This document shows positions 14,492 to 15,172 of a stretch of 15,172 bases of DNA, in pieces. A program made the position numbers and the translations under genes. The stretch is from Acanthaster planci. Its lineage: Eukaryota; Echinodermata; Asteroidea; Valvatida; Acanthasteridae. Numbering within the stretch: the stretch's first letter is position 1; each line of letters opens with the position of its first letter. Under the pieces are notes generated by a model. The model was not told the DNA's origin and made no database searches. It was given only the letters and a program-made list of their open reading frames with translations. The stretch lies in contig NW_019091403.1 of assembly GCF_001949145.1 (NCBI RefSeq), positions 967,391 to 982,562 on the forward strand, written 5' to 3'.

Positions 14492-15172
14492 GTAAAGATG
14501 TTGAGGAGTGGACAGTCATCCAGTGTGATAAGCCATTAGTGATTGAACCAGTTGGTATTAATGAACAAAGCATGCACTGTGAGTTTGCATATGGTTGCGC
14601 TGATAGGGCAGACCTTGTCTGCCCATCCTAATAACCTCATCATTTTGGGCATGCGCTGTCGGAATATGGAACTGGCTCAATCAAGTTGAAGAGTGCCTTG
14701 AGTCCCTGGTTTGCCATTTACACTTGTATAATCAGGATAGAATAGACTTCATTCAAAAGTCAGCCCTATCGAATTTGTAACTCGGTAAACTTTTTATTTA
14801 AAAAACTGGAGAGAAAAATGAAAGTATGAAGTAAAATCCATCACCAACCGAAGCCAGTTTAGGCTGAAAATGGCTTCCAGTGAATAAGGTCTGTTCTCGA
14901 GACTGTTACAGTAATTGTTTCAATTACTTTGGAGCAAGCCCTCGCAGAGTTATGTAGAAAAACACCCAGCCCTTATGCACGTATTGTAATGGGAAGGTAT
15001 TTCACAAAGGCACCAGACCATTTCTGGACAGCAACTTTCCGGCGTTAAGCACGCCCCAAACCATCTGAAATACCAACAGTGTATTAGTCTGGAGAATTCT
15101 GATGTAATTGGACAACCAGGGTTCTGGACTCTATTTGAATTGAATTTGCAAGTTACTTAACCCCTTCATGGC
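14492..15172. other. probable intron to window edge, with clustered hairpins
   Basis: These 681 bases follow the exon 24 donor. No further CFAP47 exon or poly(A) signal was recognised. The last 330 bases contain several inverted repeats (14850-14877, 14911-14927, 14996-15074; listed separately). Confidence 0.6.
14850..15074. repeat. cluster of inverted repeats, possible foldback element
   Basis: Four perfect or nested inverted repeats occur close together. gaagcca/tggcttc is at 14850-14856 and 14871-14877. gtaattg/caattac is at 14911-14927 with a 3-base loop. ggtatttca/tgaaatacc is at 14996-15004 and 15066-15074, enclosing ccaga/tctgg (15013-15027) and ggcgt/acgcc (15041-15055). The 14996-15074 piece looks like one foldback unit of 79 bases. 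Confidence 0.5.

Noticed and set aside
14492-14631. Extension of the last exon to TAA as the true C terminus
   Set aside because: The family continues for many hundreds of residues after this point, a good donor precedes the extension, and the added residues do not resemble an Ig-like strand. Kept only as a possible isoform.
1-15172. CRISPR array, bacterial operon, phage or other prokaryotic system
   Set aside because: The window is a single spliced eukaryotic gene. No regularly spaced repeats, Shine-Dalgarno-led genes or compact operon structure are present.

Overview
The window carries the middle part of one large, intron-rich eukaryotic gene on the + strand. I reconstruct 24 exons (968 to 14491), all joined by GT-AG introns with matching phases, giving about 1,565 codons of continuous reading frame. 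The product is recognised as CFAP47 (cilia- and flagella-associated protein 47; older names CXorf22/CHDC2), a giant axonemal protein of the central-pair apparatus. Both ends of the gene lie outside the window: exon 1 begins inside a codon, and the last exon ends at a donor site. The family is normally about 3,000 residues, so this is roughly half of it.

Organism: introns of about 110 to 1,200 bp, AT-rich introns around GC-richer exons, and a protein that is clearly animal CFAP47 point to an invertebrate metazoan. Foldback repeats built on motifs such as 'gttgctaagc', 'tgctcagca' and 'ccggcaaaaggtcg' remind me of echinoderm (sea star) intronic repeats. That last step is memory-based inference and weak.

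Layout: 1-967 is probably upstream intron, with one doubtful micro-exon. Exons 1-2 (968-1368) encode a charged linker. Exons 3-14 (1931-7661) encode a chain of about six ASH/MSP-like immunoglobulin-fold domains with a Pro/Thr-rich and a Ser-rich linker. Exons 15-17 (8094-9685) encode a degenerate, insertion-split calponin-homology-like region. Exons 18-21 (10060-12526) encode the canonical calponin-homology (CH) domain. Exons 22-24 (12799-14491) resume the Ig-like domains. From 14492 to the end is probably intron.

The introns hold several decayed repeats: a roughly 130 bp foldback in intron 9 (5045-5175), a 148 bp foldback in intron 5 (3258-3405) beside a tRNA-B-box-like relic, a short triplicated motif in intron 2, a diverged tandem duplication in intron 18, and clustered hairpins near the 3' edge. 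I saw no prokaryotic operon, CRISPR array, complete RNA gene or second protein-coding gene. Residue numbers below count from the first full codon (969) of this partial protein.
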